From Sequoia sempervirens (Eukaryota > Streptophyta > Pinopsida > Cupressales > Cupressaceae), in the NCBI GenBank assembly GCA_007258455.2, contig VDFB02270651.1:491606711-491670710 (forward strand): DNA of 64,000 nucleotides, given 5' to 3'. The position numbers were made by a program, and so were the translations under genes. A model generated the notes under the pieces. The model was not told the DNA's origin and did no database searches. It saw nothing but the letters and a program-made list of their open reading frames with translations. Shown one piece after another: positions 1 through 11,519 of the stretch; the first letter of the stretch is position 1; each line of letters starts with the position of its first letter.

Positions 1-200
1 TTATATTTTTATATCTATTCTTCTCTTGTCACATTTCGAGGAAGCTCAAGGATCTTGGCACTTTGTTTAGTACGAAGGAGAGTGAGAAATGGGACATCAG
101 TCTTTCTTCTGTGTTTGTATTGAGACACTCAGCCCTATGATGATTTTAAAAAGCATAACCAATAACAAAATAGACATTCTTCCACCCTTTCTTGGAAGAA

Positions 201-540
201 ATGATCACTTCATACCCTATCGAATCCACTCATTTCCATTTCCACCCTTGCACATCGTTTCTTCTCAAATCAAATACATTTCAAAATCCATTTATATGCT
301 TGCCTTGCATCACACCAATGTGTTGCATTCCTTTTTTCTTTCAATCCAACTCACTCATTCAAATTTTTATATCTTGCATTTAATTTTAAGCGTACAACTC
401 AAAAATGATAAATTCATACCATTTACATTCCATTCATTCTCATATCCAGTCTCACATATCCTTGCCTCCCATATCAAATACTTTTCATAAGGCATTCATA
501 TACCTTACTTGCATCTCATCATTCTCTCAATTCCTTCTCT
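201..540. repeat. diverged tandem duplication, unit about 203 bp
   Basis: Two copies of a C/T-rich segment start near 201 and 404. Each runs through a 'TTCATACC' start, a 'CCTTGC' block, 'ATATCAAATAC'/'AAATCAAATAC' and a 'TTGCATC' end. The copies are clearly related but diverged, with small gaps. The short ORFs crossing them are low complexity (His/Ser/Phe rich) and are not credible genes. Confidence 0.5.
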
Positions 541-715
541 TTGTTGCACTTACATAGCTCATTCTTCTTTACTACCCTTACATATCTTTATCTATCTATA
601 GCTCAAATATACCTTCATCCATCACAACAAAATTCACACCATACCAAAGAAAAAAATGAAGAAAATATCAAGGTTATGCAATTAAACACTGAGGGCTTTG
701 AAAATAACTATCATA

Positions 716-1990
716 ACATAGAGTTGTATTCAAGACTTCTTTTCAAAACATTTTTTCTAAATCCTGTTTATTACAGATAACTAAGAGCACATATCACAGT
801 TTCTTGGAGGCTAAAATGTATGGTCAGATTTAACAAATATTTACATGTATCCATGCATTCAAATGCATCATTAGATATCCTTTATACACTTGTTCAAAAA
901 ACAATAATGTATTATTCTTTTGTTTCGATCATAAATGTTTTTTGTATATCTTTCAAATGCAAATTGTTTCTGACATTTCTAACTTTATGCACACAGGCAT
1001 ATATAGATTCTTGTTTACATACCAAATTGCATGGGCACATGTACACATTGATGCATGCATAAATGTTTCCATTGATCCATATATTTATGCATTCCTTCGA
1101 TATATGCATTGCTGATAAATAGTTAATTTTTCCTGTTTTCTTTCATTTAATACTGCAAATGCAAGTTGAGCCTCATTGTTAACATGTATCCATGCATTCA
1201 AATGCATCATTAGATATCCTTTATACACTTGTTCAAAAAACAATAATGTATTATTCTTTTGTTTCAATCATAAATGTTTTTTGTATATCTTTCAAATGCA
1301 AATTGTTTCTGACATTTCTAACTTTATGCACACAGGCATATATAGATCCTTGTTTACATACCAAATTACATGGGCACATGTACACATCGATGCATGCATA
1401 AATGTTTACATTGATCCATATATTTATGCATTCCTTCGATATATGCATTGCTAATAAATAGTTAATTTTCCCTGTTTTCTTTCATTTAATACTGCAAATG
1501 CAAATTGAGTCTCATTGTTAACATAGAGTTGTATTCAAGAGTTCTTTTCAAAACGTCTTTTCTAAATCCTGTTTATTACAGATCCCTAAAAGCACGTATG
1601 ACAGTTCCCCGAAGGCTAAAATGTATAATCAGATTTCACAAATATTTACATGTATCCATGCATTCAAATGCATCATTAGATATACTTTATACACTTCTTC
1701 AAAAAACACTAATGTATTATTGTTTTGTTTCAATCATAAATGTTTTTTTTTATATGTTTAAAATGCAAATTGTTTCTGACATTTCTAACTTTATGCACGC
1801 AGGCATATATAGATTCTTGTTTACATACCAAATTACATGGACACATGTACACATCCATGCATGCATAAATGTTTACATGGATCCATATTTTTATGCTTTC
1901 CTTCGATATATGCATTCGTAATAACTAGTTTATTTCTCCTGTTTTCTTTCATTTAATACTGCAAATGCAAGTTGAGTCTCATCATGCTTT
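716..1990. repeat. tandem repeat array, about 340 bp unit in three copies inside an ~803 bp duplication
   Basis: The segment beginning ACATGTATCCATGCATTC occurs at about 843, 1183 and 1648 and runs each time to TTTAATACTGCAAATGCAA. Copies 1 and 2 differ at only a few positions. An upstream block starting ACATAGAGTTGTATTCAAG occurs at 716 and 1519, so copies 1 and 3 share a longer 5' flank and copy 2 is an internal duplication. Units are full of ATGCAT/ACATGT self-complementary words. The 60-140 codon ORFs on both strands repeat with the units and look like repeat shadows. Confidence 0.85.
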
Positions 1991-2125
1991 CAGACTCGTT
2001 CAGATGCCAAGGATGCTTTTCACTCTTCTATGCATTATGTGCACGTCGATACATGTATACATGCATACATGTATACATAGATGCCTCAAGCATTGTTACA
2101 AATGTTTCTCTCTCAATAATTTGCA
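1926..2125. repeat. repeat segment with a second copy at 3137-3330
   Basis: The stretch starting AGTTTATTTCTCCTGTTTTC and continuing through a TACATGTATACATG microsatellite to GGCTCAAGCATTGTTACAAA is found again about 1.2 kb downstream. The two copies flank the array at 2119-2671, so the whole 1.9-3.3 kb block has a repeat-spacer-repeat layout. Confidence 0.75.
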
Positions 2126-2671
2126 TGCAAAGTGCTATAAACATGTGAATTATTTTAGTGTAGCTACATTTTATCTTACGTAATAAGGTTCTTTATATCT
2201 TTCCAAATTATTTTTTGTTTAAAATATATACACAAAAATATTTATTCGTATTACATAAACAAGATTAAAATCTTATTTATAATAAAATCAATACCTTTGT
2301 ACTGTTTCATCTAAGAATTTATTGTAATATTTATTTCACTTATTACATTTTAATAAGTCAAATTATTACATTTTATTTTGAATGCAAAGTGCTATAAACA
2401 TGTGAATTATTTTAGTCTAGCTACATTCTATCTTAGGTAATAAGGTTCTTTATTATATCTTTGCAAATTACTTTTTGTTTAATATATATACACAAATATT
2501 TATTCGTATTACATAAACAAGATTAAAATCTTATTTATAATAAAATCAATAGCTTTCTAGTGATTCATCTAAGAATTTATTGTAATATAATTACATTGTT
2601 CTATACACAAAAATATGTTTTCGTATTACATAACCAAGATTAAAATCTTATTTATAATAAAATCAATAGCT
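2119..2671. repeat. AT-rich tandem repeat, two full units of ~257 bp and one partial
   Basis: GCAAAGTGCTATAAACATGTG occurs near 2127 and again near 2384, each followed by the same TAATAAGGTTCTTTAT...AAGAATTTATTGTAATAT sequence. A third partial copy (ACAAAAATATGTTTTCGTATTAC onwards) begins near 2603. No coding potential is seen. Confidence 0.8.
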
Positions 2672-3136
2672 TTATATCGAAGTAACCTTCATACTACATT
2701 AAAAAAAAGATTGATTAATCTTAGAAAAGTTTACACTCAAATGAGCTATCCCTATCAATGTTCCACCTAACACTAGTGTTTCTACTAGCACTTGCATATT
2801 GTGATATGATAAACTAAAATAACTCAGTTGTATTAATTAATGTAACATGTGTTTTAGAACATTACACTAAACATAATTTTATTTATAAATAGACATAGAA
2901 GGAAAAAAAGAGATATGGTAAACTTTGTTTCAACATGCATATAAATATGGGTCATGTAAAGAATGCATTTTTTTTTAGTGCCTGTGCACATGCTTTCGTA
3001 AATTGTTGCAAATGATATTTGATGCTTTAGAAATATTCCTACATCAAAACTCTGTTTGAATTGAAATGACTAATGAATTTATGGAGCAAAAGGTTTATTA
3101 AAAAAAAAAATTTATAAACTGTGCATTGGTCATAAG

Positions 3137-3330
3137 TAGTTTATTTCTCCTGTTTTCTTTCATTTAATACTGCAAATGCAAGTTGAGTCTCATCGTGCTT
3201 TGAGACTCATTCAGATGTCGAGGATTCTTTTCACTCTTCTATGCATTATGTGCACATGGATACATGTATACATGTATACATGTATACATAGATGGCTCAA
3301 GCATTGTTACAAACGTTTGAGATTATTTGC
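3137..3330. repeat. second copy of the 1926-2125 segment
   Basis: It matches the earlier copy over about 190 bp with scattered substitutions. The ACATGTATACATGTATACAT microsatellite in it has expanded relative to the first copy. The stretch between the copies (2672-3136) is AT-rich with no gene seen. Confidence 0.75.
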
Positions 3331-3609
3331 ATTTAATAATTTAAACAAAATAATAATACATTTTTGCTTCCTGATTAAGATCATAAAGAATGTTTCTTGT
3401 TGCAAATGTATACATACACACATAAAAATACAAGTATTCATTGATATAACTATAAAAAAGTCCACGTATACATGGTACCCATAAATGCAATTTTGCATGC
3501 ATCCATCAACACATGTTAACTGTTCACATGTCTCTATGGACCATGTTGCCCATGGACCCTAAACATTCCATGCATTAATGCACCTCTCGACAGGAACTCG
3601 ACGTTTGCG

Positions 3610-5052
3610 TCACTTGTTTTTAATGGTTTTCTATTTACATCGATTTTAACATTTCACATGGACATTGAATATTAAAATATAATATAATATTTTAAGTTAG
3701 TGTGGCTTTCAAATATAATATAATATTTTAAGTTAGTGTGGCTTTCAAAATATTAAAATATCATATAGTTTAACATTGAGTGTATTATAGTTTAAAATAA
3801 TGTGGTTTTCTAGCCTATTTGATTTTTTTTTTAATATGTAAAATTTAAAAATATTAAATAATTATTACATATTAAATAATTAAATTTAATATGTAAATTA
3901 AATAGGTAAATTTATCTATTTCTTCATTATTAAATTTTTCATGTTAAATTTACATATTAAATATTACATTTACATATTACATTTACATATTAAATTTACA
4001 TATTAAATTTTTCATGTTAAATTTACATATTTAAATTTACATGTTAAATTTACATATTTAAATTTACATGTTAAATTTACATATTTAAATTTTTCATATT
4101 AAATTTACCTATTAAATTTTTCATGTTAAATTTTTTATGTTAAATTTACATATTAAATTTTTCATGTTAAATTTACATATTAAATTTTTCATGTTAAATT
4201 TACATATTAAATTTACATATTTAAATTTTACATGTTAAATTTACCTATTAAATTTTATATATTAAATTTACATATAAATTTAATAGATATATGTAAAATT
4301 TAATAGGTAAAATTTAATATGTAAATTTAATAGGTAAAATTTAATAGGTAAAATTTAATAGGTAAAATTTAATATGTAGATTTAATATTTAAAATTTAAT
4401 ATGTAAAATTAATATGTAAATTTAATAGGTAAAATTTAATATCTAAAATTTAATACGTAAAATTTAATAGGTATATGTAAATTTAATATGTAAAATTTAA
4501 TAGGTAAATTTAGCATGTAAAATTTAAATATGTAAATTTAGCATGTAAAATTTAAATATGTAAATTTAGCATGTAAAATTTAAATATGTAAATTTAGCAT
4601 GAAAAATTTAATATGTAAATGTAATATTTAATATGTAAATTTAACATGAAAAATTTAATAGGTAAATTTAACATGAAAAATTTAATAGGTAAATTTAACA
4701 TGAAAAATTTAATAGATAAATATAATATGTAAATTTAACATGAAAATTTTAATAATGAAGAAATAGATAAATTTACCTATTAAATTTACATATTAAATTT
4801 AATTATTTAATATGTAATAATTATTTAATATTTTTAAATTTTACATATTAAAAAAAAATCAAATAGGTTGGAAAGCCATATTATTTTAAAATGCAATACA
4901 CCCAATGTTAAATTACATGATATTTTAAAATATTTTGAACAATAAACCTAGAAAGCCACGCTAACTTAAAATATTATATTATATTTTAATATTCAATTTC
5001 CATGTGAAATGTTAAAATCAATGTAAATAAAAAACCATTAAAAATAAGTAAA
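3610..5052. mobile_element. 1.44 kb foldback (inverted-repeat) element
   Basis: The sequence from about 3610 reads into its own reverse complement ending about 5052. The outer arms (TTTTTAATGGTTTT...TTTCACATGG...ATTGAATATTAAAATATAATATA) and inner arms (AACATTGAGTGTATT..., CCTATTTGATTTTTTTTT) all find inverted partners, diverged by roughly a tenth by eye. The central ~850 bp are short repeats of TAAATTTACATAT on the left and its complement (ATATGTAAATTTA) on the right, with the switch near 4270-4340. It has no ORF. This is the architecture of a foldback transposon or a very large MITE. No target-site duplication could be fixed because the termini are diverged. Confidence 0.75.
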
Positions 5053-5145
5053 TGTTTGTCAGCTGGATGTAAAAATTATCAAAGAGTTTAATTTTTAAAA
5101 TTTCAGATAGACTCTGAAGTTAATTTAAAATGAAACTATATCATA

Positions 5146-5184
5146 TTTTAAAATATTATATTATGTTTTAATATTCAATTTCAC
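5146..5184. repeat. extra copy of the foldback arm terminus
   Basis: TTTTAAAATATTATATTATG...TTTAATATTCAATTTC repeats part of the right arm (about 4967-4999) immediately outside the foldback element. This suggests a former third copy or an earlier, longer element. Confidence 0.5.
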
Positions 5185-6740
5185 TCGGGCACTGCATCAC
5201 TGACAAACACACAGAGACTGAAGGATGCTGACAGAAGGACAATCCGTGGACGCAGGCACAGTTAGGAGCAGGTATGTCAGGCATAATGCCCGTGCAAATT
5301 GTCACCTGCATAGAGGCATAGACAGTGCCATAAGAGTCGGGATTATTCCATTTGGTACGCACGAGTGTATGGTGGGTTTGACGGAGATAGCATGAGTTCC
5401 AATGAAGATTCCAAGCAACTCTGTTAAGAAGCGACTACATTAAACTAAGTTTCAGATTACCATCCAGTGAGTGGCTTTGAGTGTCCTTTCAGATATTTGA
5501 TTATGAGTACAGGTGCTCAGAAATATCATTCATGATCGAGCTCCTCAGGAAATATCGACTCTTCTTCAATGTCTTCGTTGTGAATCTAGAGCTCTCCTGG
5601 CAACCAACAATGCCAATAACTCGAAATACAGGGGCGGCATAAATCATTTAATTCCCACAACTCTTTACAGATTTCCAAGAATGAATACTGTCAGGTGCTA
5701 TGAAAGCTTAATGTTGGGCACGGTTTGATTGAATTCAGTTAATTAAGTTTATTACTGATAGCGGGTACACTTAAACAAAGGGGTGCGAATAGTAGGAAAG
5801 GTCAGACAACCAATAAATAGTCATATCTGTTGATAGATCATATCCCTTCAAAAAGGGTACTCTTGATCATGAAGATATATAAGATATTTAGAGTGAAGAG
5901 CAATGGGAATAGGATATATATAAAAGGTCATCACAGTTACGTGTTGAGATGAGGAGTGTGATGTTAAGAAACACAATGTAATATCATTCAGATAACAAAT
6001 CAGATCAATTACAGCAGATATTATCAATTATGAATAGTTTTGGAAGGAAGAATATGCAGATCTAAAAGAGGAGAACATGCAGATTTGAAGGGGAGTTTAA
6101 GTGGATAATGAAACATCATTTATAAGGCGGATTGAATGAAGAAGATTGAGTGTGGGACAATGAATAGAACATATATAAAATCATTCAAGGTTGAAAGGAT
6201 AAGAAGAGTATAAAGTGAGAACATACAACAAGAATGGAAGTACATTTATGTTATGGTAAATGAGAAGAAACATGATAGTTATACAGACACCCTCCACAGC
6301 CCTCCACAGCAGATCGATCGCATCATCTTTTGGCAGATACACATATGTTTGAATAAAACAAACCACAGGAATGAAAGGTTCCAATTAGAAATAGCAGCTC
6401 ATCCAGGGTATTGGACTATCATTCATTCAGTTGCTAGAGTTGGACAAGTAAAATCAGAAGCAATAAATTTATTATCTCGCCTTTACTCCAATCTTGAACT
6501 ACTTGGCCATTTGTACTCCACTTCCAAATTCTTATTCAGGATACATCATCATCATTCCCTCCTATCATTGACCCTTATCAAAACAATATACCAGATAATT
6601 CCAACCAGTGTTAGATACTTTAAACCATCCAAAGGTGCATCATTCTGCTGTCTCTTAAGTTTATTGATTATTAACAGAACTTTGACACCTTTATCTATAA
6701 AATTGAAGGTAAAATCCCAAGATTTAGAGTGATCCCAAAA
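5185..6740. other. non-coding stretch, nothing recognised
   Basis: Several short ORFs occur (for example a Cys-rich minus-strand frame at 5168-5362 and a plus-strand frame at 6253-6732) but none shows a domain, neighbouring exon or composition that supports a gene. The base composition is less AT-extreme than in the preceding foldback. Confidence 0.4.
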
Positions 6741-6752
6741 GGGGACATTACA
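6741..6752 (-). mobile_element. LTR-like terminus, minus strand (TGTAATGTCCCC)
   Basis: On the minus strand the word TGTAATGTCCCC begins at 6752 and runs leftwards. The identical 12-mer occurs at 8807 on the same strand. It starts with the canonical TG of an LTR. The sequences that follow the two copies are unrelated, so they are not the two LTRs of one element. They may be LTR starts of related families; this is inference. Confidence 0.35.
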
Positions 6753-7009
6753 TCATCACAAGGGATTGGGAAAGGGCTCTCTTTTCACATCAAAGGAGCA
6801 CCAATTCCCCTATCGGATGAGGGTTTGGTTGATTTAGATTAGATTTACATATTTAGTTGGTTATGTTTGAAATATACCGAGCCAATTTTTTTCAATTTAT
6901 ATCAAGTACACAACAATGCAGAGAGCACCCGTTAGGGTTAGATAATTCAAACCAGCAGATTACAAATAACTCATTGCCAAGGATGCGCACTCAATCTCAA
7001 CAAGAGAGA

Positions 7010-7343
7010 GGCTATCATATGGCAAGAGGATCGTCAGTGCCTTAAACAAAGATGCAACTGAAGGTAACTCTAACCAAGAATGTGTCCGCGAAGGATGAAC
7101 ATATGGTCAGAGGATCTTCTACGCTACAAATACTGAAAACAAACTCAACACCAAGCATGTGCTACCCAATCTAGTATGGAGAGGAGGCGACCATATGGCG
7201 GAGTGCAAAGAATTACAATGCTATTAAGGGAAATAAGCAAGAATGCTAAAAGTAAACTCAACACCCAGAATGTGCTTTCAAACCCGGAGTGGGAATGGAG
7301 CTACCATAGGGCGGAGATATAAAGAATTACAATGCACTTCAGA
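7010..7343. repeat. diverged tandem repeat, unit about 115 bp, three copies
   Basis: AAACTCAACACC(A/C)A occurs at 7141 and 7254, each followed by a (G)CCATA(T/G)GGCGGAG box and AAGAATTACAATGC. A more diverged unit precedes them, with CATATGG(C/T)(A/C)AGAGGATC words at 7016 and 7101. It lies to the left of the LTR-like terminus at 8807 and could belong to that LTR's body. Confidence 0.55.
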
Positions 7344-8795
7344 ATGTAAAGTAATCGTTACAAAACATGATAAACAAGATTAGAGAACTGCTGACAGTAC
7401 TACTGTTCAGCTTACAATATGAAGAGCAATCGCCTGCCAAGGGCATAGAATTAGAGCAATACAATGTACATCAATAAAGAGGATTCTCCTTGCTTAACAA
7501 GAATGCTAAGACCCTTTACTTCACTCCAAAACCAAACTGAAAATTCTGTTTTAAACAGATCTGCACTTTTAAAAGGTAAACCAGCAACCTATCATCACAC
7601 TAAATTGATCATATCTCTCTCAATACTCACTCATTTAACTTGAAATCAGTTGCAGAACATTCTAATGATGATGACAATGAAGATGGATCACAAAAACTTC
7701 TCACAAAGACCCCTATTTATTTTGCACGACTTCCAAAGCACTTACAAAGTGAAATTGCCTGCAAGCAAGGGCGAACTTTAGATAATTTAGACTTCAAATA
7801 AAATTCTGGAAACTTGCACATACCCAGAACAGTATATTATTTCTGTTTCTTGAGTTGTGAGTAAAAACAACCTACAGCCATACAAACCAGCAACTCTAAA
7901 ATTGACAGAAAATACAATAACTCAACTACAGAATGTGAGAAGAACCAACTACAATGAAAGGAAACCAACTACAACTAAACCTCTCAACTAGTTGTTGTCT
8001 TTCAAGCAAGAAGAAGAGCCAAGCTAGGAGGCTTACATTCCTCGAAGCAATCCCAAAGCCAATCCGGCAGCATAACTTTGCAAATTCATCAGATAAACAA
8101 AATGAGGACCCCGAGCTCCAATTTATAACTTTAGAAGAGCTTTCTAGAAACCTCCAAGAAGGGCGCCACCTCAAAGATTCTTTTAGGTCATTGACTTGTC
8201 TTTTGTCTTCACCCTTAGGATGGCGTACTTGCTTAAGAAGATAAATTTCACTTTTTAAATAAAATATTTGGCTCACCCAAAGTTGGCGTCCAAACTCCTT
8301 GAGCAATATTTGGCTTTAGAAATATTAAAATATTTCCTCCATGTGAAAATACCCTTCAATGTCCCCCTTTTAAAGACAATATTAATTCATGATGCTAGAA
8401 CAAGGAATTATAATGTTAAATTATAACATTATAATATAAAATATCTTATATCACCATGGAAATGCATCAGAAGCCAAATTCAACCATACCGTCTAAACAG
8501 ACTGCCATAGTGAAGCCTACTGATTAGGAGTCAACAAGTCAACTGCGAAAAATAGAATTTACTAAAAATAGTAAATCCATGTAATTGCTCAGAATGCCGA
8601 ACAGAAACCACCAACGCGAAGCTCTCAGAAAATCCAGAAGGAATCCGCAATCCAAGTTCAACATTTCCAAGTGTAAGCTCCGCAAAAAGATGAAAATGTC
8701 CTCCAAGAAGTTTGGAAACCCTGATTCGAGCTTCTGCTTAGCCTACGAGTTCCCAGAAATAGGCTAAATCCAAATGAAGAGCGTAGGACTAAATT
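7344..8795. other. non-coding stretch, possibly LTR body
   Basis: No credible gene is seen. The overlapping ORFs at 7926-8306 (minus) and 7954-8244 (plus) occupy the same bases and show no family features. If the minus-strand terminus at 8807 is a true LTR start, this sequence would be its interior. Confidence 0.35.
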
Positions 8796-8807
8796 GGGGA
8801 CATTACA
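8796..8807 (-). mobile_element. LTR-like terminus, minus strand (TGTAATGTCCCC)
   Basis: This is the second exact copy of the 12-mer found at 6741-6752 on the same strand. The bases beyond it (AATTTAGTCC...) differ from those beyond the first copy, so only the terminal word is shared. Confidence 0.35.
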
Positions 8808-9125
8808 ATGTTGCATACCTTACTTCATGTTTTTCTCTTCTATGTTTGATCAACAATTTCATAGGGAGTGGTTTATTTGAGTTTGCTAACAATGGCTAAT
8901 TTGGTATATTTCATCTATTGCTAGTGATTGCAGATTCTCTTCTCACATTTTGAAGCTTTTTTCTGCACATATATTGGTTAAACACTCCAAAATCTTTATC
9001 TTTTGCCTCTTAAAAAATAATGAAAATGATGTGCGCTATGAAGGTTTATGTGGTTTTGAAGGTCTTACTTTGGGTTTGGCGGTGAGGGCTTTGCCTCTCA
9101 ACCTTGCCCTATATTGCAACAACGA

Positions 9126-9362
9126 ACGCACTAGAGGCACTGCCCTTGGACCTCACGAGGGGACTGCCCCTTGACCCCACTACCCCTAAACCCTGTCAAG
9201 GGGTGCTGCCCCTTGACGCCACTAGGGGCATTGCCCCTAGACCTCACAAGGGGAACTACCCCTTAACCCCATTGCCCCTAGACCCCCTCAAGGGGTGCTT
9301 CCCCATACCCACACAAGGGGTGCCACTCCTTGATCCCCCTGGGGATTTTGCCCCCAAACCCC
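9126..9362. repeat. GC-rich tandem array of CCCCTTGACCCC-type units
   Basis: The segment contains many alternating copies of (A)AGGGG and CCCCT(T/A)GACC words in a degenerate unit of roughly 25-30 bp. It is a striking GC island in AT-rich DNA. Complementary words mean it could fold on itself. A plus-strand ORF (9104-9466) reads through it as a Pro/Leu/Thr-rich product, which I attribute to composition. A related array lies at 37090-37220. Confidence 0.8.
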
Positions 9363-11500
9363 ATCGCACTCATTTGATTTTCCAAGTACTCTCTAAGTCC
9401 AAGTTTGCAAAGTACACTTCCAAGTTTGTTCACAAGTCCTCATTTATAATATCATCATCAGTTTGAAAAGTCTTCCCTAATGTTACTTGATGTTTACTTG
9501 TTTGGAAAACAACTTTTTCTTTTGAAGGGATGATGTAGTTAGTGTACAAAACTATTATTATGTTTTGATAATATGTGTTATCTAACTATTTGTTCATTTT
9601 ATTAGAGAGAGCAGTAAACACCCTTCTCAACTCTACATGACATAAATCTTTTTGAGGCTACAAACACAACAGTTCTCAGGATAGAACCTATGATAGATGA
9701 AGAGTTCTTGCTGGAATTTTGACTTTAGGCAAAGCCACAACGAACTTTGTCCTTCCTTTGAAATCCCATTTTCACAATTACCTGTCCTACTTAAAGAATC
9801 TAAAAAATGACCTCGTCTATTTGAGGCTTTGAGTATCTAGCAACTAATTTTAACCCATCTTGGATGCTACAAGATATGACAGATTTTGAGCTGGCAGACA
9901 TTATTCTTAGGTAATCAAGGCCTTGTCAAAAGGTCACATTCTATCCCAGCCGATAGACTATCAATGTCTCCCAAGTTTTCAATTGTCTCCACAATTCTGA
10001 TACAATTGGCTGCAAAAGTCTAGAAAATACTGCACTATTAGTTCACTAAAACTTAACCAGAACCTGCATCACATATAATATAGAAACAATAAAGAGAGAG
10101 ATCACAAACAAAACAGGAGGCCATATAATACTGAAATTTTACACAAATTCCCAATGCCAAAGATGTTTAATAAAGAGAGAAGTTCTAATGCTTTGAAACC
10201 ATGCCCTTATTACAATCATCTGACAGGTCATTAACCATAAGGACTTCAATCTGATGGATTGTTGTGAATTAATCAAACCGGGCAAAAAACCTCAGAATGT
10301 CGGAGTTTTGGGCCAACGGCAATGATGACAATCTATGAGATCCAATACGACATAAATTAAACAGTATGAATGATTATGTCCGTGCCATAAATTATGGGAA
10401 CAGATTAAAGCAGCTGGCAAACAATCTTCCTCCCATCTTTTATGTGTCTTTGAATATATTCCTAATGAATTTAGAGCAGATGCTTTGTTAGAAAACATGT
10501 TTTGATCATGTGGGGAACATGCTGAAAGCTGTCAGTGGATGAAATGTTACTACTGCAGCTAGTAATAAAAATGAATTTTATATAAACATAATTGTAATCA
10601 TCCTATTTTAAACTCAGATAATGTTGAGGTGGGCAAGAGGCTAGGCCTCCGGTTACTCCCTTTGACTCTAAAACATCAGCCATGGACGAACAATGTAGTG
10701 GATGAGCAATCAAATCTAGTAAATACAGAGAACAATGATGATTTAGCCAGGCATTTGAAGGTGTTGAAAGGCAACTTTAATTAACTTGAGCATGACACAA
10801 AGCAACCATTGCCCAGCACACAAAAAATGTTAAGGAGAGAAAGCTGTTGCAGAACACTCACTGCACTTGAAACGATTGGATGGCCTTGAAAACCTGTCAT
10901 GCAGATGCTTCTGGCCTGACCACAAAAGATTCTTGTCAGTTCTCAATGTTTTCTCTTCTTCCTCTAGTTCTTGGTAATGCTGTTTTTCTAGGGTTAATGG
11001 CTACAGTTCTTAACTCAGTTTGGCCAGTATCAGTACTGACATGGACTTTGATTCTTCAAATAAATTATGCATCATTTTCTCCCTGTTAATAATACCTGTT
11101 ATGAATATAGAAAAGTCTATTATGTCAGAGGTAAAGGCTAGTTGCTTGAGCCCCGATCTCTTGAGCCCCAATCTTGAATACAATAGTAGGCTTAAGCATA
11201 TCAGTAGCTCAGTTAATTGTAATGTCATTAATAATAAAGTTCAGTAATAGATACATTCATTATGGTTTTTGCTTCTCAAATGTTTCACTACAAAGGCTGG
11301 ATAGAAATCTAAGATGTTGGAGGTTTTGAGCTCCAGAGTGCAGTCCTAGACAGGCTTAATTTTGGAATTTAAGATATAAATATATTTGAATTTTAGCAAA
11401 AAAAATATTATCCAAACTCATACATTAGACGAAAGGCACTACAATCATTTCAGAAAAGATTTAATTTCTTGTTGCAATCGTCCACCTCTTTTAAATGTGT
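9363..11500. other. non-coding stretch, nothing recognised
   Basis: Only short unrelated ORFs on both strands are present and no repeat of note was seen. It lies downstream (3' side) of the minus-strand gene and may be ordinary intergenic DNA. Confidence 0.4.
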
Positions 11501-11519
11501 GGACAAGAGTTCGTTCTAG

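Noticed and set aside
820..1921. Repeated 60-138 codon ORFs near 0.8-1.9 kb as a small gene family
   Set aside because: They recur only because the DNA unit recurs, occur on both strands and lack conserved protein features.
5168..5362. Cys-containing minus-strand ORF as a secreted peptide or exon
   Set aside because: No signal peptide, partner exon or family motif could be recognised.
6741..8807. A single short LTR element bounded by the two TGTAATGTCCCC words
   Set aside because: Sequence after the two words is unrelated, so they cannot be paired LTRs.
9104..9466. 120-codon Pro/Leu-rich ORF
   Set aside because: It is a translation of the GC-rich minisatellite.
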